Notes: generated from the letters alone by a model not told the origin. A stretch of DNA of 64,000 nt from Bryobacteraceae bacterium (GCA_029975915.1 JARKOC010000371.1:62001-126000); one strand, 5' to 3'. Shown: positions 30,034 to 38,510, numbered from the stretch's first letter. Numbers and translations are program-made.

Positions 30034-30666
30034 CTACCAGCCCTCGAACATGCGCAGGTTGCGCAGTTTCAGTTCGTCGAAATCGACCTGGCGGCCCACA
30101 AAAAGCAGCGGCGGATTTTCTGAATAGTCGATCGTGCCGAATCGGGCGTCAGGAGTGCGGAGATCGGCAAAGACCATGCGTGAACGGTCCGTCGTGCGGA
30201 AGGGGAGCTCGCCTTCGAACCCCACATAGGAAGCTTCGGTCCGGTGAGTGATGATGTAATTCAGCCCGCCCCACTGGATGGCAAGACCGCGCCTTGCCTG
30301 TTCGATGGCGGGCAGGGGGGCCTGGGGATAGACCTGAAAGGAGACGGCATATTCAGCCTGGGCGTCGGAGAGCCAGCCTGAGCGGCCGTCGTCGAAGGCG
30401 ATGTGCCACTCGTTCCATCCGCCCTGCTCCCATTCGTAGACGATGCGGCCGACGACGACGAACCGGCGGTTGTCAAAGATGCCTTCGGTGAGGATCTGGA
30501 TTGGCGAAGCGTCCCGTGGGAGGTCGGCGACTTCGCCGACCTTTTCCAGGTCGACGTCGTGGCGGACCAGGATGGCCTTGCAGTACTGGCAGGCGGTTTG
30601 CACGGCCGAAGACCACATGAATGTGACCGGCGCGCCACAGGTGGGGCAATTAGCTGCAACGCTCAT
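30034..30666 (-). CDS. DUF4178 protein with N-terminal zinc ribbon (soluble)
   Basis: A 210-aa soluble protein. Zinc ribbon C7-x2-C10 and C26-x2-C29, then the DUF4178 core with VVVGRIVYEWEQGGWNEWHI and FDDGRSGWLSDAQ, and a second beta-rich part (GGLNYIITHRTEASYVGFEGELP). It shares four bases with the speD stop/start (ATGA) and abuts the membrane DUF4178 gene, so the two DUF4178 proteins are probably partners. No enzymatic motif is seen. The family is reported near polyamine enzymes in other bacteria as far as I recall. Confidence 0.85.
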   Translation of the reverse strand: MSVAANCPTCGAPVTFMWSSAVQTACQYCKAILVRHDVDLEKVGEVADLPRDASPIQILTEGIFDNRRFVVVGRIVYEWEQGGWNEWHIAFDDGRSGWLSDAQAEYAVSFQVYPQAPLPAIEQARRGLAIQWGGLNYIITHRTEASYVGFEGELPFRTTDRSRMVFADLRTPDARFGTIDYSENPPLLFVGRQVDFDELKLRNLRMFEGW

Positions 30667-31010
30667 GATGTCGAACGCTCCAGGACGCGAATCTCGACAT
30701 CAGTAGCGCCGAAGCGGTGTTTCAATTGCAGCGTGAAGTCCCATTCCGGGCGAGGACTGCAGCAGAACAGATTCAAGCAAAGTGTGCCGTGTTCGGGAAA
30801 GGTGTGGATGGTGAGGTGGGATTCGGCGAGCAGCACCATGCCGGTGACGCCTCCCGGTCCTGGGAACTTGTGCACAAGCGCCGGTGCGACCGGATGGAGG
30901 TCGAGCGCCGCGATGATGTCGTCGAACAGCCTGGTAACACCAGCGGCGGACGCCAACGCGGCCGCATCGCAGCCGGCGGCGTCCACCACCCACTCAGATC
31001 CTCGGATCAT
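30663..31010 (-). CDS. speD: S-adenosylmethionine decarboxylase proenzyme (SpeD/SpeH class)
   Basis: Pyruvoyl enzyme making decarboxylated AdoMet, the aminopropyl donor. 115 aa, usual for the prokaryotic class 1B form. The self-processing site is present in LLAESHLTIHTFPEHG: Ser becomes the pyruvoyl group and the His assists processing. The catalytic Cys fits LNLFCCS, at the position of the FTCG motif of Thermotoga. It is 30 bases downstream of the SPFH gene and overlaps the DUF4178 gene. With the membrane SpeE it gives a complete aminopropylation pair. Confidence 0.92.
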   Translation of the reverse strand: MIRGSEWVVDAAGCDAAALASAAGVTRLFDDIIAALDLHPVAPALVHKFPGPGGVTGMVLLAESHLTIHTFPEHGTLCLNLFCCSPRPEWDFTLQLKHRFGATDVEIRVLERSTS

Positions 31011-31040
31011 AGCCTTAACTGAAACATTGTAAGCCGGGTT

Positions 31041-32108
31041 TCAGGGTTGCGGCTTGCCGCATTCGGGACAGAATTTCGCCGCGCGGGCGATTTTTTGGCC
31101 GCACTCCATGCAGAACTTCGTGTCGGCGGCGCCTGAAACCGCTCCGGCGGCCGCGCCTGCCGCCGCCGCTGGGGCGATAGGCGCCTGCGGAGGAACGGGC
31201 GCGCCGGGTTGAGGGGCGGGAGGCGGGGTCTGGCCGCCAGTCATCGCCTGGGCCATCACTTGGCCCAGCCCGACGCCGGCGCCGAGGCCCACCCCGAGTC
31301 CAGCCATGCCGCCGCTGCCTTCGTTCGCCGCCGCGATGGGCAGAGACTGCGCGGCCTGGAACTGGGTGTACTGCTGCATGTTGCCGATCATATTCATGCC
31401 GATGCGTTCGTCGAGGCGTTTCTGCAACTCTTCGGGCAGCGACAAATTTTCGACGACCAGCGTGTCCAGGACGATGCCCCACTCGGAGAAGACGGGGTCG
31501 AGAGACTTTTTGATGAGATTGCCGACTTCGAGGTAATTCGCAGCCATGTCTAGGAACGGCACGCCCGACTGGGCGAAGGCGTCCGAGATATGGCTGATGA
31601 TCGTCTGGCGGAGCTGTGGTTCGAACTCCGCGACCGTATACTTCTCGCGCGTGCCGCTCACCTTGACGTGGAAGGCGCGCGGATCGGCCAGGTGCCAGGA
31701 GTAGACGCCATAGCCCCGGATCCGGACGGCGCCGAAGTCCTTGTCGCGGATGGTGACCGGCTGGGCCGTGCCCCACCGCTGGGCGACCTGCTGGCGGGTG
31801 GAGAAGAAATAGACGTCGCTCTTGAATGGGGACTGGAACATCTTGTCCCAGTTCATGAGGTTGGTGAGAAGCGGCAGGGTTTGGGTGTTCAGGGTATAGA
31901 GGCCAGGGCCGAATGCGTCGGCCGCGCGGCCTTCGTTCACGAACAGCGCCATTTGGGATTCACGAACGGTGAGTTTCGCTCCATTCTGAATCTCCATGTC
32001 CTGCATGGGGAATCGAGTCGCCAGGATGCCGTCTTCGGCCTCCGTATAGTGGATGACGTCGATGAACTGTTTCTTGAGAAAACCTTTGAGTTGGTCGCCG
32101 AGTGCCAT
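31041..32108 (-). CDS. SPFH/Band-7 domain protein with C-terminal zinc ribbon (YdjI-like)
   Basis: A 355-aa protein of the 'virion core protein'/YdjI type. No transmembrane segment is clear; the SPFH domain occupies about 45-245 (SQMALFVNEGRAADAFGPGLYTL, RIRGYGVYSWHL, LPEELQKRLDERIGMNMIG). A Gly/Pro/Ala-rich linker follows, then a double-CxxC ribbon (FCMECGQKI...KFCPECGKP). Family members oligomerise on membranes and are linked to PspA-type envelope stress. GGAG lies five bases before the ATG. It heads or is second in the polyamine/DUF4178 cluster, downstream of the kinase. Confidence 0.88.
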   Translation of the reverse strand: MALGDQLKGFLKKQFIDVIHYTEAEDGILATRFPMQDMEIQNGAKLTVRESQMALFVNEGRAADAFGPGLYTLNTQTLPLLTNLMNWDKMFQSPFKSDVYFFSTRQQVAQRWGTAQPVTIRDKDFGAVRIRGYGVYSWHLADPRAFHVKVSGTREKYTVAEFEPQLRQTIISHISDAFAQSGVPFLDMAANYLEVGNLIKKSLDPVFSEWGIVLDTLVVENLSLPEELQKRLDERIGMNMIGNMQQYTQFQAAQSLPIAAANEGSGGMAGLGVGLGAGVGLGQVMAQAMTGGQTPPPAPQPGAPVPPQAPIAPAAAAGAAAGAVSGAADTKFCMECGQKIARAAKFCPECGKPQP

Positions 32109-32174
32109 ATTGTCTCCGTGTTACCGAAGTATACGGTACTCCGTGACGTGTTGTTCCGCAAATCGGACAGGACT

Positions 32175-33842
32175 TTACTGTTTGGGGACCTGAATGCAGC
32201 GGAATCCGATATCTGGTGCGGTGAAGCGTGCAGGCACCGTGATCCATTCATGCAGGATCCCGTGAGCTAACGGGCGGTCGAAGGCTCCGCCCTTGATGAG
32301 ATACCACGGCTCAGTCGCCGAAGGCGGTGGGTTGAGGAGTTTGGAGAACGCCTCGACGGCGCCGGCGCTCGGAGCGCGCGCTTCGTCGACCCATTCGAGC
32401 ACATTGCCGGTCATATGGAGCGCACCGAATGGCGAAGCGCCCTCCGGCATGGAATCCGCGGCGGCCAGCGATTTGCCGCCAAGCGTTGGATTGTCGGCGA
32501 CGTTCGCCTTGGCCGGATCTGCGTCCGTGCCCCAGGGGTAGGGCCTCAAATCCGTCCCGCGGGCGGCCTTTTCCCATTCAAGCGGTAAGGGCAAACGCTT
32601 ACCAGCCCATGCGCAGAAATCCTTGGCGTCGATGGCGGCGACGTTCACCACGGGCATTCGAGCGTCGGCTTGGCTCAGACCCTCGGGAAGTTGACGGTTC
32701 TTGGCGGCGCAGAACTTCCGGTAGCTCTCATTAGTGACTTCAGTCTTGTCCACATAGAACGCCGGGAGGACGGTTTCAAAGCCCTCGTTGCCCCATTTGA
32801 ACGGCCCGCCGGGAACCAGTTTCATCTCACCAGTCCCGGTTGTGATGGTTGGCTCCAGTTTCGCTCCTCCGCCAGTGCGGCCTTCGAGTTCCGCCCGGTT
32901 CTTGGAAACCATGTAGACCGTGACGGTGGTGAGGACTATGATGAGTCCGATTAACCCGGCCATTATTTTCCTGCCGGAGAATCCCTTTGCCGGAGCGGAA
33001 GCCGGGATGGGCGTGGCCGTTGCCGGTTGCAACGACGCGGCGATGCGCTTCAGTTCGGCGATGACCTCCAGGAATGATGCCGGCCGCTGGGCTGGGTCCT
33101 TGGCGCCCATGCGGGAGACCAACGCGACAAGGTCCGGCGGCGCGCCATAGGCGGCCATGCGGCTAAAGTCCACCTGCTGGTGCAGGATCGCGGAGAAGAC
33201 CTGGGCAATGGTCGTCCCTTCGATCGCTTTCACGCCCGTGAAAATCTCGAAGATCACCAGGCCAAACGAATAGACGTCGCTGCGCTCTGTAGCCTTTTCC
33301 CCGTTCACCTGTTCAGGCGCCATGTAGAACGGCGTACCGACCTGGAATCCAGTCTTCGTGAGCGACAGATCCTCGCTCTTGGCGATGCCGAAATCCATCA
33401 GGCGGACCCGGCCATGGGTGTCGATGTGAATGTTGTCGGGCTTGATATCTCGGTGAATCAGTTTCTGTTCGTGGACGTGCTGGAGCGCCTCGGAGGACTC
33501 TATGGCCACACGGAGCTTGTCTTCGAGGCCACCCAGGCGATTCTCCTTAATGGCGTGCTTCAGATCGCAGCCGGTGAGGAACTCCATGACGATGAACGGA
33601 TAGCCCTGCTCCTCGCCATAATCGAAGATCCGGATGATGTGATCATGAACAAGCGACGCCGACATTTTGGCCTCAGCCAGGAAGCGGGCGCGCGTGTCGG
33701 GGTCCGCAGTGCCTTCCGGCGTGAGAATCTTGACCGCGACGGTCCGGTTCAAGACCGTGTCACGCGCTTTGAAGACACGCGACATTCCACCGCCGAGAAA
33801 CTCGGTGAGCTCATACTTGCCGAACAGCACGGGCAGTTGCAT
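32175..33842 (-). CDS. Ser/Thr protein kinase with C-terminal FGE-sulfatase-type domain
   Basis: A 555-aa receptor-like kinase. The kinase domain (~8-270) has GGGMSRVFKARD, the VAVKIL lysine, IHRDIKPDNIHID and LMDFGIAK. One helix follows (IMAGLIGLIIVLTTVTVYMV, about 285-305), then an extracytoplasmic FGE/SUMF1-like domain (VPGGPFKWGNEGFE, DKTEVTNESYRKFC, RLPLPLEWEKAARG, MTGNVLEWVDEA, IKGGAFDRP). The Cys pair of catalytic FGE near the C-terminus is absent, so that domain is probably a binding module. The ATG follows a TACTGT box closely and may be leaderless. It lies 66 bases before the SPFH gene in the same direction. Confidence 0.9.
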   Translation of the reverse strand: MQLPVLFGKYELTEFLGGGMSRVFKARDTVLNRTVAVKILTPEGTADPDTRARFLAEAKMSASLVHDHIIRIFDYGEEQGYPFIVMEFLTGCDLKHAIKENRLGGLEDKLRVAIESSEALQHVHEQKLIHRDIKPDNIHIDTHGRVRLMDFGIAKSEDLSLTKTGFQVGTPFYMAPEQVNGEKATERSDVYSFGLVIFEIFTGVKAIEGTTIAQVFSAILHQQVDFSRMAAYGAPPDLVALVSRMGAKDPAQRPASFLEVIAELKRIAASLQPATATPIPASAPAKGFSGRKIMAGLIGLIIVLTTVTVYMVSKNRAELEGRTGGGAKLEPTITTGTGEMKLVPGGPFKWGNEGFETVLPAFYVDKTEVTNESYRKFCAAKNRQLPEGLSQADARMPVVNVAAIDAKDFCAWAGKRLPLPLEWEKAARGTDLRPYPWGTDADPAKANVADNPTLGGKSLAAADSMPEGASPFGALHMTGNVLEWVDEARAPSAGAVEAFSKLLNPPPSATEPWYLIKGGAFDRPLAHGILHEWITVPARFTAPDIGFRCIQVPKQ

Positions 33843-33899
33843 AACAGTACGTCCAAGGGCCTCTCTGCAATGGTAAAGCAGGCGGGTGATGGGACGCCG

Positions 33900-35387
33900 C
33901 TACGGGCTCACCCTGTACAGCGGCCGAAAAGGACCCATCTGTGGGAAGAACCGGCCTGCGCGAATGATTTCGGCGATCTGGCGGATGTGACCGAGATCGT
34001 GAAAAGCCCACTCGTTGAGCAGTTCGGCCAAGGTGATGCGTCCAAGATCCGGATGAATGCCGCAGCGCGCGCCGGTGGAAGCCGGTTGGATTTCAAGCAG
34101 GTCAAGGATACCGCGGCGGAGATCGCGGAGGCGCGAAAGGGCGGCGAGGCCGTCGCCGTTGAAGCCCCAGCCGGCGGAGGTGAACTCGCTGACGTTGTAG
34201 GGTGCCAAAGGCGGGTCGTCCTGGTCAAGCATGTCGCGGGTGCGGCGGACGAAGCAGACCTCCTCGCAGTGTGCAAGGTGCATAAGGACCTCGGCGATGC
34301 TCCAGCGCCCCGGGGCTGGCTGCCAGGCGATGTCTTCAGGAGTGAGGCCTGCGATCAGCGAATCGATGATTCCGGGCGTCGAGGCGAGCATGTCGAGGCC
34401 GGGGAGGCGTTCATCGAAACCGATGTACTGGATCTCCTCTTCGAGGGTGATGCCAAAGCGGTCGCGAACACGGCGTTTCAGTTCGCCGATGACCTGACGC
34501 AGTTCACGGGCCGTTCCGCCGCCGGCGTTGTAGACCAGGTTGGCGTGGTAATCGGCCACGCGGATGCCTCCGCATCTCATGCCCTTCACGCCGGTCACAT
34601 CCAGAAACCAGGCGGAGGGGACCTTCCCGCCCTTGACGACATCCGGCGGGACCATGGCCTGGACACGGGTGGGCAGATCAGCGTGTATCAAATTCTTGAA
34701 GATGCTGCCGGCGCAGCGCATCTCGGGCGGATATTTGGCGCTGCGGACGGCCAGGATTTCGGCGGCGCGCGCCGCCAGACCGGCGGCATCGCCGGTCTGG
34801 AACTCGAGGACGGCCGAAAGGATGACCCATCCCTTGCGTTGTTTGAAAATGCTCGACCGGTAGCGGAACTGGCAGCCGGAATTGTCGAGGGATCGGATCT
34901 CCGTGCCGTCAAAGAAACGGACCTCACGGATGAAGTCGGAGATGGAACTGCCGTAAGCGCCGGCGTTGCCATAAATGGCCGCGCCCACTTGTCCGGGGAT
35001 GCCGGTCATATTCTCCGGTCCCTTCAGCCCGTGGACAATGGCAGTGTCGACCAGCGATTGAAGCGGTGCGCCGGCCTGAATTGTGACTCGGCTGCCTTCG
35101 ACCGAGATGGAGTCACCGGCGAAGGTGAGCACCACGCCGGGGTACCCCGCATCGGCAACAACCAGGTTAGTCCCCATACCGGCGACGACATGTCGGACGG
35201 AGGCGCGTAGCAGTAGCTTGAGCGCGTCGACGAAAGCAGCCTCCGTGCTCGCCTTGGCAAACAGGCTGGCCGGTCCGCCGATCTCGAAGCGGGTGTGGCG
35301 CGCGAGTGGTTCGTTACGGGTAAGATGAAGGCCGGGAATCTCCGCGAGACGCGCCGGAGCTTCGTCGATCGAAGACATTTCATTCAA
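33900..35387 (-). CDS. murB: MurB-DinB fusion: UDP-N-acetylenolpyruvoylglucosamine reductase with DinB-like domain
   Basis: A 495-aa fusion. Residues ~1-345 are type II MurB, the FAD enzyme making UDP-MurNAc: RFEIGGPASLFA, GMGTNLVVAD, GIPGQVGAAIYGNAGAYG, FRYRSSIFK, the catalytic Ser segment CAGSIFKN, and a final Glu in GITLEEEIQYIG. Residues ~350-495 are a DinB/YfiT-like four-helix domain with metal-type His (LMHLAHCEEV, FHDLGHIRQIAEI). No stop or frameshift separates them. Fusion to DinB is not something I know as usual for MurB. The start is 19 bases from a divergent gene. Inside this orientation it precedes the kinase gene by 57 bases. Confidence 0.88.
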   Translation of the reverse strand: MNEMSSIDEAPARLAEIPGLHLTRNEPLARHTRFEIGGPASLFAKASTEAAFVDALKLLLRASVRHVVAGMGTNLVVADAGYPGVVLTFAGDSISVEGSRVTIQAGAPLQSLVDTAIVHGLKGPENMTGIPGQVGAAIYGNAGAYGSSISDFIREVRFFDGTEIRSLDNSGCQFRYRSSIFKQRKGWVILSAVLEFQTGDAAGLAARAAEILAVRSAKYPPEMRCAGSIFKNLIHADLPTRVQAMVPPDVVKGGKVPSAWFLDVTGVKGMRCGGIRVADYHANLVYNAGGGTARELRQVIGELKRRVRDRFGITLEEEIQYIGFDERLPGLDMLASTPGIIDSLIAGLTPEDIAWQPAPGRWSIAEVLMHLAHCEEVCFVRRTRDMLDQDDPPLAPYNVSEFTSAGWGFNGDGLAALSRLRDLRRGILDLLEIQPASTGARCGIHPDLGRITLAELLNEWAFHDLGHIRQIAEIIRAGRFFPQMGPFRPLYRVSP

Positions 35388-35406
35388 TCATAGGAGAGCA
35401 GCTTCC

Positions 35407-36123
35407 ATGAAATCCAGTTTCAGCGGAATTCCAAAGGAGGGGCTCGCCTTCCTTGCGGACCTGGAACAGAACAACCGCCGTGAGTGGTTCGACGCCCACA
35501 AGCACGTCTATCTCGAGAAGTTGCGCGCGCCGCTGGAGGAGTTCTGCGCGGCGGTGGGTGCGCAGATGGCCTCGTTCGCCCCCGCGTACATGACCGAGCC
35601 GAAGCGGGCCATCTTCCGCATTTACCGCGACACCAGGTTTTCGAACAACAAGACGCCATACAAGACAGCCCAGGGCGCGCTTTTCTTCCGCGCCGAACTT
35701 GGCAAAAACGAAGCCGCCGGATTTTACTTTGAGGTGTCCCCGAAGTATCTTGGCGTCGCCGGCGGCCTATACATGCCAAATCCGGACTATCTCCGCGCCG
35801 TACGCGCTCACCTGATGGAGAACGGGGACCGGTTCTCCAGGCTCGTATCGTCCAAGCCAGTAAAGAAGGCGCTGGGGGACATTCAGGGAGACAAGCTCTC
35901 ACGCCCCCCAAAGGGCTTTCCCGCCGGTCACCCGTCGATCGAATGGATCAAATTCAAACAGTGGTACTACTGGGTGGAACTCGATCCGGCGCTGGCGACG
36001 AGCCCGGCTGGCGTGAGGGAAGTGGTGTCGCGGTTCAAGCTGGCCGCTCCCCTGGTGGAGTTTCTGAACGAGCCGTTGCTTGGATTGAAGCGGAAGAAGA
36101 TCCCGTTGCTGCTCGATCTGTAG
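35407..36123 (+). CDS. DUF2461 domain-containing protein
   Basis: A 238-aa conserved cytoplasmic protein of the TIGR02453 family, function unknown. Family phrases: FLADLEQNNRREWFDAHK, AIFRIYRDTRFSNNKTPYKTAQGA, GFYFEVSPKYLGVAGGLYMP and GFPAGHPSIEWIKFKQWYY. Length is normal. AGGAGAG lies about 10 bases before the ATG. It is divergent from the MurB-DinB gene with only 19 bases between starts, so the two promoters must lie inside each other's coding starts or leaders. Its 3' end faces the NapH-like gene across a 63-base gap with a small hairpin. Confidence 0.88.
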   Translation: MKSSFSGIPKEGLAFLADLEQNNRREWFDAHKHVYLEKLRAPLEEFCAAVGAQMASFAPAYMTEPKRAIFRIYRDTRFSNNKTPYKTAQGALFFRAELGKNEAAGFYFEVSPKYLGVAGGLYMPNPDYLRAVRAHLMENGDRFSRLVSSKPVKKALGDIQGDKLSRPPKGFPAGHPSIEWIKFKQWYYWVELDPALATSPAGVREVVSRFKLAAPLVEFLNEPLLGLKRKKIPLLLDL

Positions 36124-36186
36124 CGCGTAAATTGCCGGCGCCTGGCTCTGCTGGTCCTGACCGGTCTGGAAAGCCCGTCCTCCGGG

Positions 36187-37263
36187 CTACGGGTGGGCGA
36201 ATTCGTGAGCCCGCGGGATCAATTCGCGGTAGATTTCGTTGGCGACAACCGTGTCCCAGTGGCCGGTCAATTTAGCCGCGCCGACGAGTCCGAAAAAGAC
36301 AACCGCGCAGCCCGCGGCGATCATCCATGGCTTCACCCGGAGACCTGTTCCAGCCATTTTCATGTCAAGAGCCCCCTCGGCCGGGCAGACCGCAACGCAC
36401 TCCATGCAGCCGAGGCATTCGGCCGACTTGATCTGAACCAGAACGTCGACCGGCAGAAGCGACGGGCAGGCCTTTGCGCACTTGGCGCAGTCGATGCATT
36501 TGGCCGGTTCGCGCTTGATCCGCATCGGGCTGAACAACGCACCCAGGCCCATCAGCGCGCCGTAGGGACAGAGATAGCGGCACCAGAAGTTTTTCACGAA
36601 AACCGATGCCACAACCAGGATTCCGAGAACCACGGCCGTGGTGGTTGTCATGTAGCGGAAGAAGTCGAGCATCTTCACATCAGCAACGATGCCGTAGGGT
36701 GATTCGAGAAACTCGGCCACTGCGCGCGCCGACATCGTGATGACCACATATGCGAAAAGGCCGAGCAAAATGTACTTAAGGCTTCGCAAACCGATGTCGA
36801 GCCAGCGTGGCAAAACGAAGTTGCGTTTAAAGGTCTCCTGGCCGAGCCGCCATAAGAACTCTGAGATCGTTCCCACCGGGCAAAGCCAGCTGCAGAAGGC
36901 TTTGCGCATCAGTAGCGAAATCGCGAAGAACGTGACGATCAGGACGGCGGCTGCCGGGTGGGCGGCGGGCGCCATGCCCGTGGCGATCCAGTACTTCGTG
37001 TTCATCAGCCCGGCGATGGGGAGCCAGCCTTCTATCCCCGCGGGGCGAGGGTAAGCGGGGGCTCCAAGGACTTCGAAGTGCCGGACGAAGAGAATGAACT
37101 CGTAGCCTAGCCAGAGATTCAAAGCCAAGAAGGCGAACTGGATCGTGTGGCGAAGAAGTTGCGAACGATCAGCGGCGATCCTACGAACGTAGTTCTGGTT
37201 CCTCCTCAACGGTTCCGTGGCGGAGGGCCGTGGTTTCACGGGATCTGACAGCACGGCGTTCAT
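36187..37263 (-). CDS. NapH/NosR-like membrane 4Fe-4S ferredoxin
   Basis: A 358-aa integral membrane iron-sulfur protein, about five helices. Two CxxxCP-type loops at the membrane face (CSWLCPVGT and CRYLCPYGA) are followed by two classic 4Fe-4S motifs (CIDCAKCAKACP and CLGCMECVAVCP) and a C-terminal helix (IAAGCAVVFFGLVGAA). Such proteins pass electrons from the quinone pool or ferredoxin to periplasmic reductases; the partner is not encoded here. It starts 45 bases after the Crp-type regulator and is probably cotranscribed. Confidence 0.85.
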   Translation of the reverse strand: MNAVLSDPVKPRPSATEPLRRNQNYVRRIAADRSQLLRHTIQFAFLALNLWLGYEFILFVRHFEVLGAPAYPRPAGIEGWLPIAGLMNTKYWIATGMAPAAHPAAAVLIVTFFAISLLMRKAFCSWLCPVGTISEFLWRLGQETFKRNFVLPRWLDIGLRSLKYILLGLFAYVVITMSARAVAEFLESPYGIVADVKMLDFFRYMTTTTAVVLGILVVASVFVKNFWCRYLCPYGALMGLGALFSPMRIKREPAKCIDCAKCAKACPSLLPVDVLVQIKSAECLGCMECVAVCPAEGALDMKMAGTGLRVKPWMIAAGCAVVFFGLVGAAKLTGHWDTVVANEIYRELIPRAHEFAHP

Positions 37264-37308
37264 GAATCCAGACTAAGGCGCGGTGGGCGGCTCCAGCAGT
37301 GACCGGCG

Positions 37309-37989
37309 TCACATCTCCGTGTCGGCCTCGGCGGCTAAGCCGGATCTGTTCAGGATCTCGACATCTTTCCTGGCCACCCTGATCAGACCCTCGCTTTGAA
37401 AACGCCCCAGGTTCCGCGAAACCACTTCGCGAACGGTGCCGAGCCGCGTGGCGATTTGCTCATGCGTCTCCGGCAACTGAAAGCGGCGGGCCCCACTCGA
37501 TTCCGAAAACTCGACAAGCATGGCTGCCAGGCGCTGACGGACATTGCCGAACGTGATGCGTTCGACAAGCGTAACCAGCGTCCGGAGGCGCGCGCCGAAG
37601 ACCTCCAGAAAACGCAGCGCCAGCGAGGGATTGCGGCGGATGAAGTTGTAAAGGTCGTTCCGGAGCACGACGAGGGACTCCACGCGCGTCATGGCGGTCA
37701 CAGTGGCTGGATTGGGGCCGCCATCGAAGACCGGGACCTCTGCCACAGTCGCCGGCGCTTGCTGCACAGTGAGCACCAGCTGGCGGCCGTTTGGCGTGGT
37801 TTTCACCACTTTCACCGCTCCCTTGAGAACGATGTGGAGGCCGCCACAGGGGTCGCCTTCATAGAAGAGAACCTCACCTGGCGCATAGGTGCGCGGAATG
37901 CCGCAGGAGGCGAGGGAGGAAATCTCGCTTCCGCTTAGCCCCTCGAATACGTCGATCCGGGAAAGCGTACTGATTCGCTCGTCAGACAC
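37309..37989 (-). CDS. Crp/Fnr-family transcriptional regulator
   Basis: A 226-aa regulator with an N-terminal cyclic-nucleotide-type beta-roll (YAPGEVLFYEGDPCGGLHIVLKGAVKVVK), a dimer helix, and a C-terminal winged helix (LPETHEQIATRLGTVREVVSRNLGRF). The four-Cys cluster of FNR is absent, so oxygen sensing by an iron-sulfur cluster is unlikely. I start at GTG 37989; a TTG at 38031 extends the frame by 14 non-conserved residues. It probably controls the downstream ferredoxin gene. It is divergent from the DinB gene with under 60 bases between. Confidence 0.85.
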   Translation of the reverse strand: MSDERISTLSRIDVFEGLSGSEISSLASCGIPRTYAPGEVLFYEGDPCGGLHIVLKGAVKVVKTTPNGRQLVLTVQQAPATVAEVPVFDGGPNPATVTAMTRVESLVVLRNDLYNFIRRNPSLALRFLEVFGARLRTLVTLVERITFGNVRQRLAAMLVEFSESSGARRFQLPETHEQIATRLGTVREVVSRNLGRFQSEGLIRVARKDVEILNRSGLAAEADTEM

Positions 37990-38042
37990 GAACGAATTGT
38001 CGCACACTGGTAGGAACCACAGTTCAGTCAAAGAGGATGCTT

Positions 38043-38510
38043 ATGACCCTTCAGGAACGCCAAATCTGCATTGAGAAGATTGAAGCGCTGCCGGCTTTGC
38101 TGCGAGCAGCTATCGCAGGCGCAACGGACGAACAGTTGTCGAGACCCTACCGCGATGGCGGATGGAATTCGCGGCAGGTGATCCACCATTTGGCCGATTC
38201 GCACATGATGGCTTTCATCCGCGCCAAAAAGGTTGTAGCTGAAGACAATCCTTCTCTGCAAGCTTACGATCAGAATGTCTGGGCCGGTTACGCCGATGCG
38301 TCGACTGGTCCCCTTGAACCTTCGCTGTCGATCATCGAGGGCGTTCACGCGCGCTGGGCGGCATTTCTAAGATCGCTGCCCGAATCTGCGTGGAGCCGGA
38401 CCGCCGTACATCAGGAACGCGGCGCGATGAGCCTTGAGGATCTGCTGCGTATTTACTCAGGCCACGGCGAAAAACACATCGGCCACATCAAAGCCGGCAT
38501 CGGATCCTAG
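38043..38510 (+). CDS. DinB/YfiT-family putative metal-dependent hydrolase
   Basis: A 155-aa four-helix-bundle protein. The metal-site pattern is visible: VIHHLADSHMM in helix 2 and SGHGEKHIGHIKAG near the C-terminus. Bacillithiol- and mycothiol-transferases share this fold, but the actual reaction is unknown. GAGG lies eight bases before the ATG at 38043, which beats the ATG two codons upstream. A second DinB domain occurs fused to MurB 3 kb away. Confidence 0.85.
   Translation: MTLQERQICIEKIEALPALLRAAIAGATDEQLSRPYRDGGWNSRQVIHHLADSHMMAFIRAKKVVAEDNPSLQAYDQNVWAGYADASTGPLEPSLSIIEGVHARWAAFLRSLPESAWSRTAVHQERGAMSLEDLLRIYSGHGEKHIGHIKAGIGS

Noticed and set aside
33180..35210. 676-codon plus-strand frame across the kinase and murB genes
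   Set aside because: It spans two well-supported opposite-strand genes and a gap; long antisense frames are expected at this GC content.
36172..36188. Hairpin AGCCCG/CGGGCT between DUF2461 and NapH-like genes
   Set aside because: Six-base stem overlapping a stop codon without a T-tract; too weak to call.
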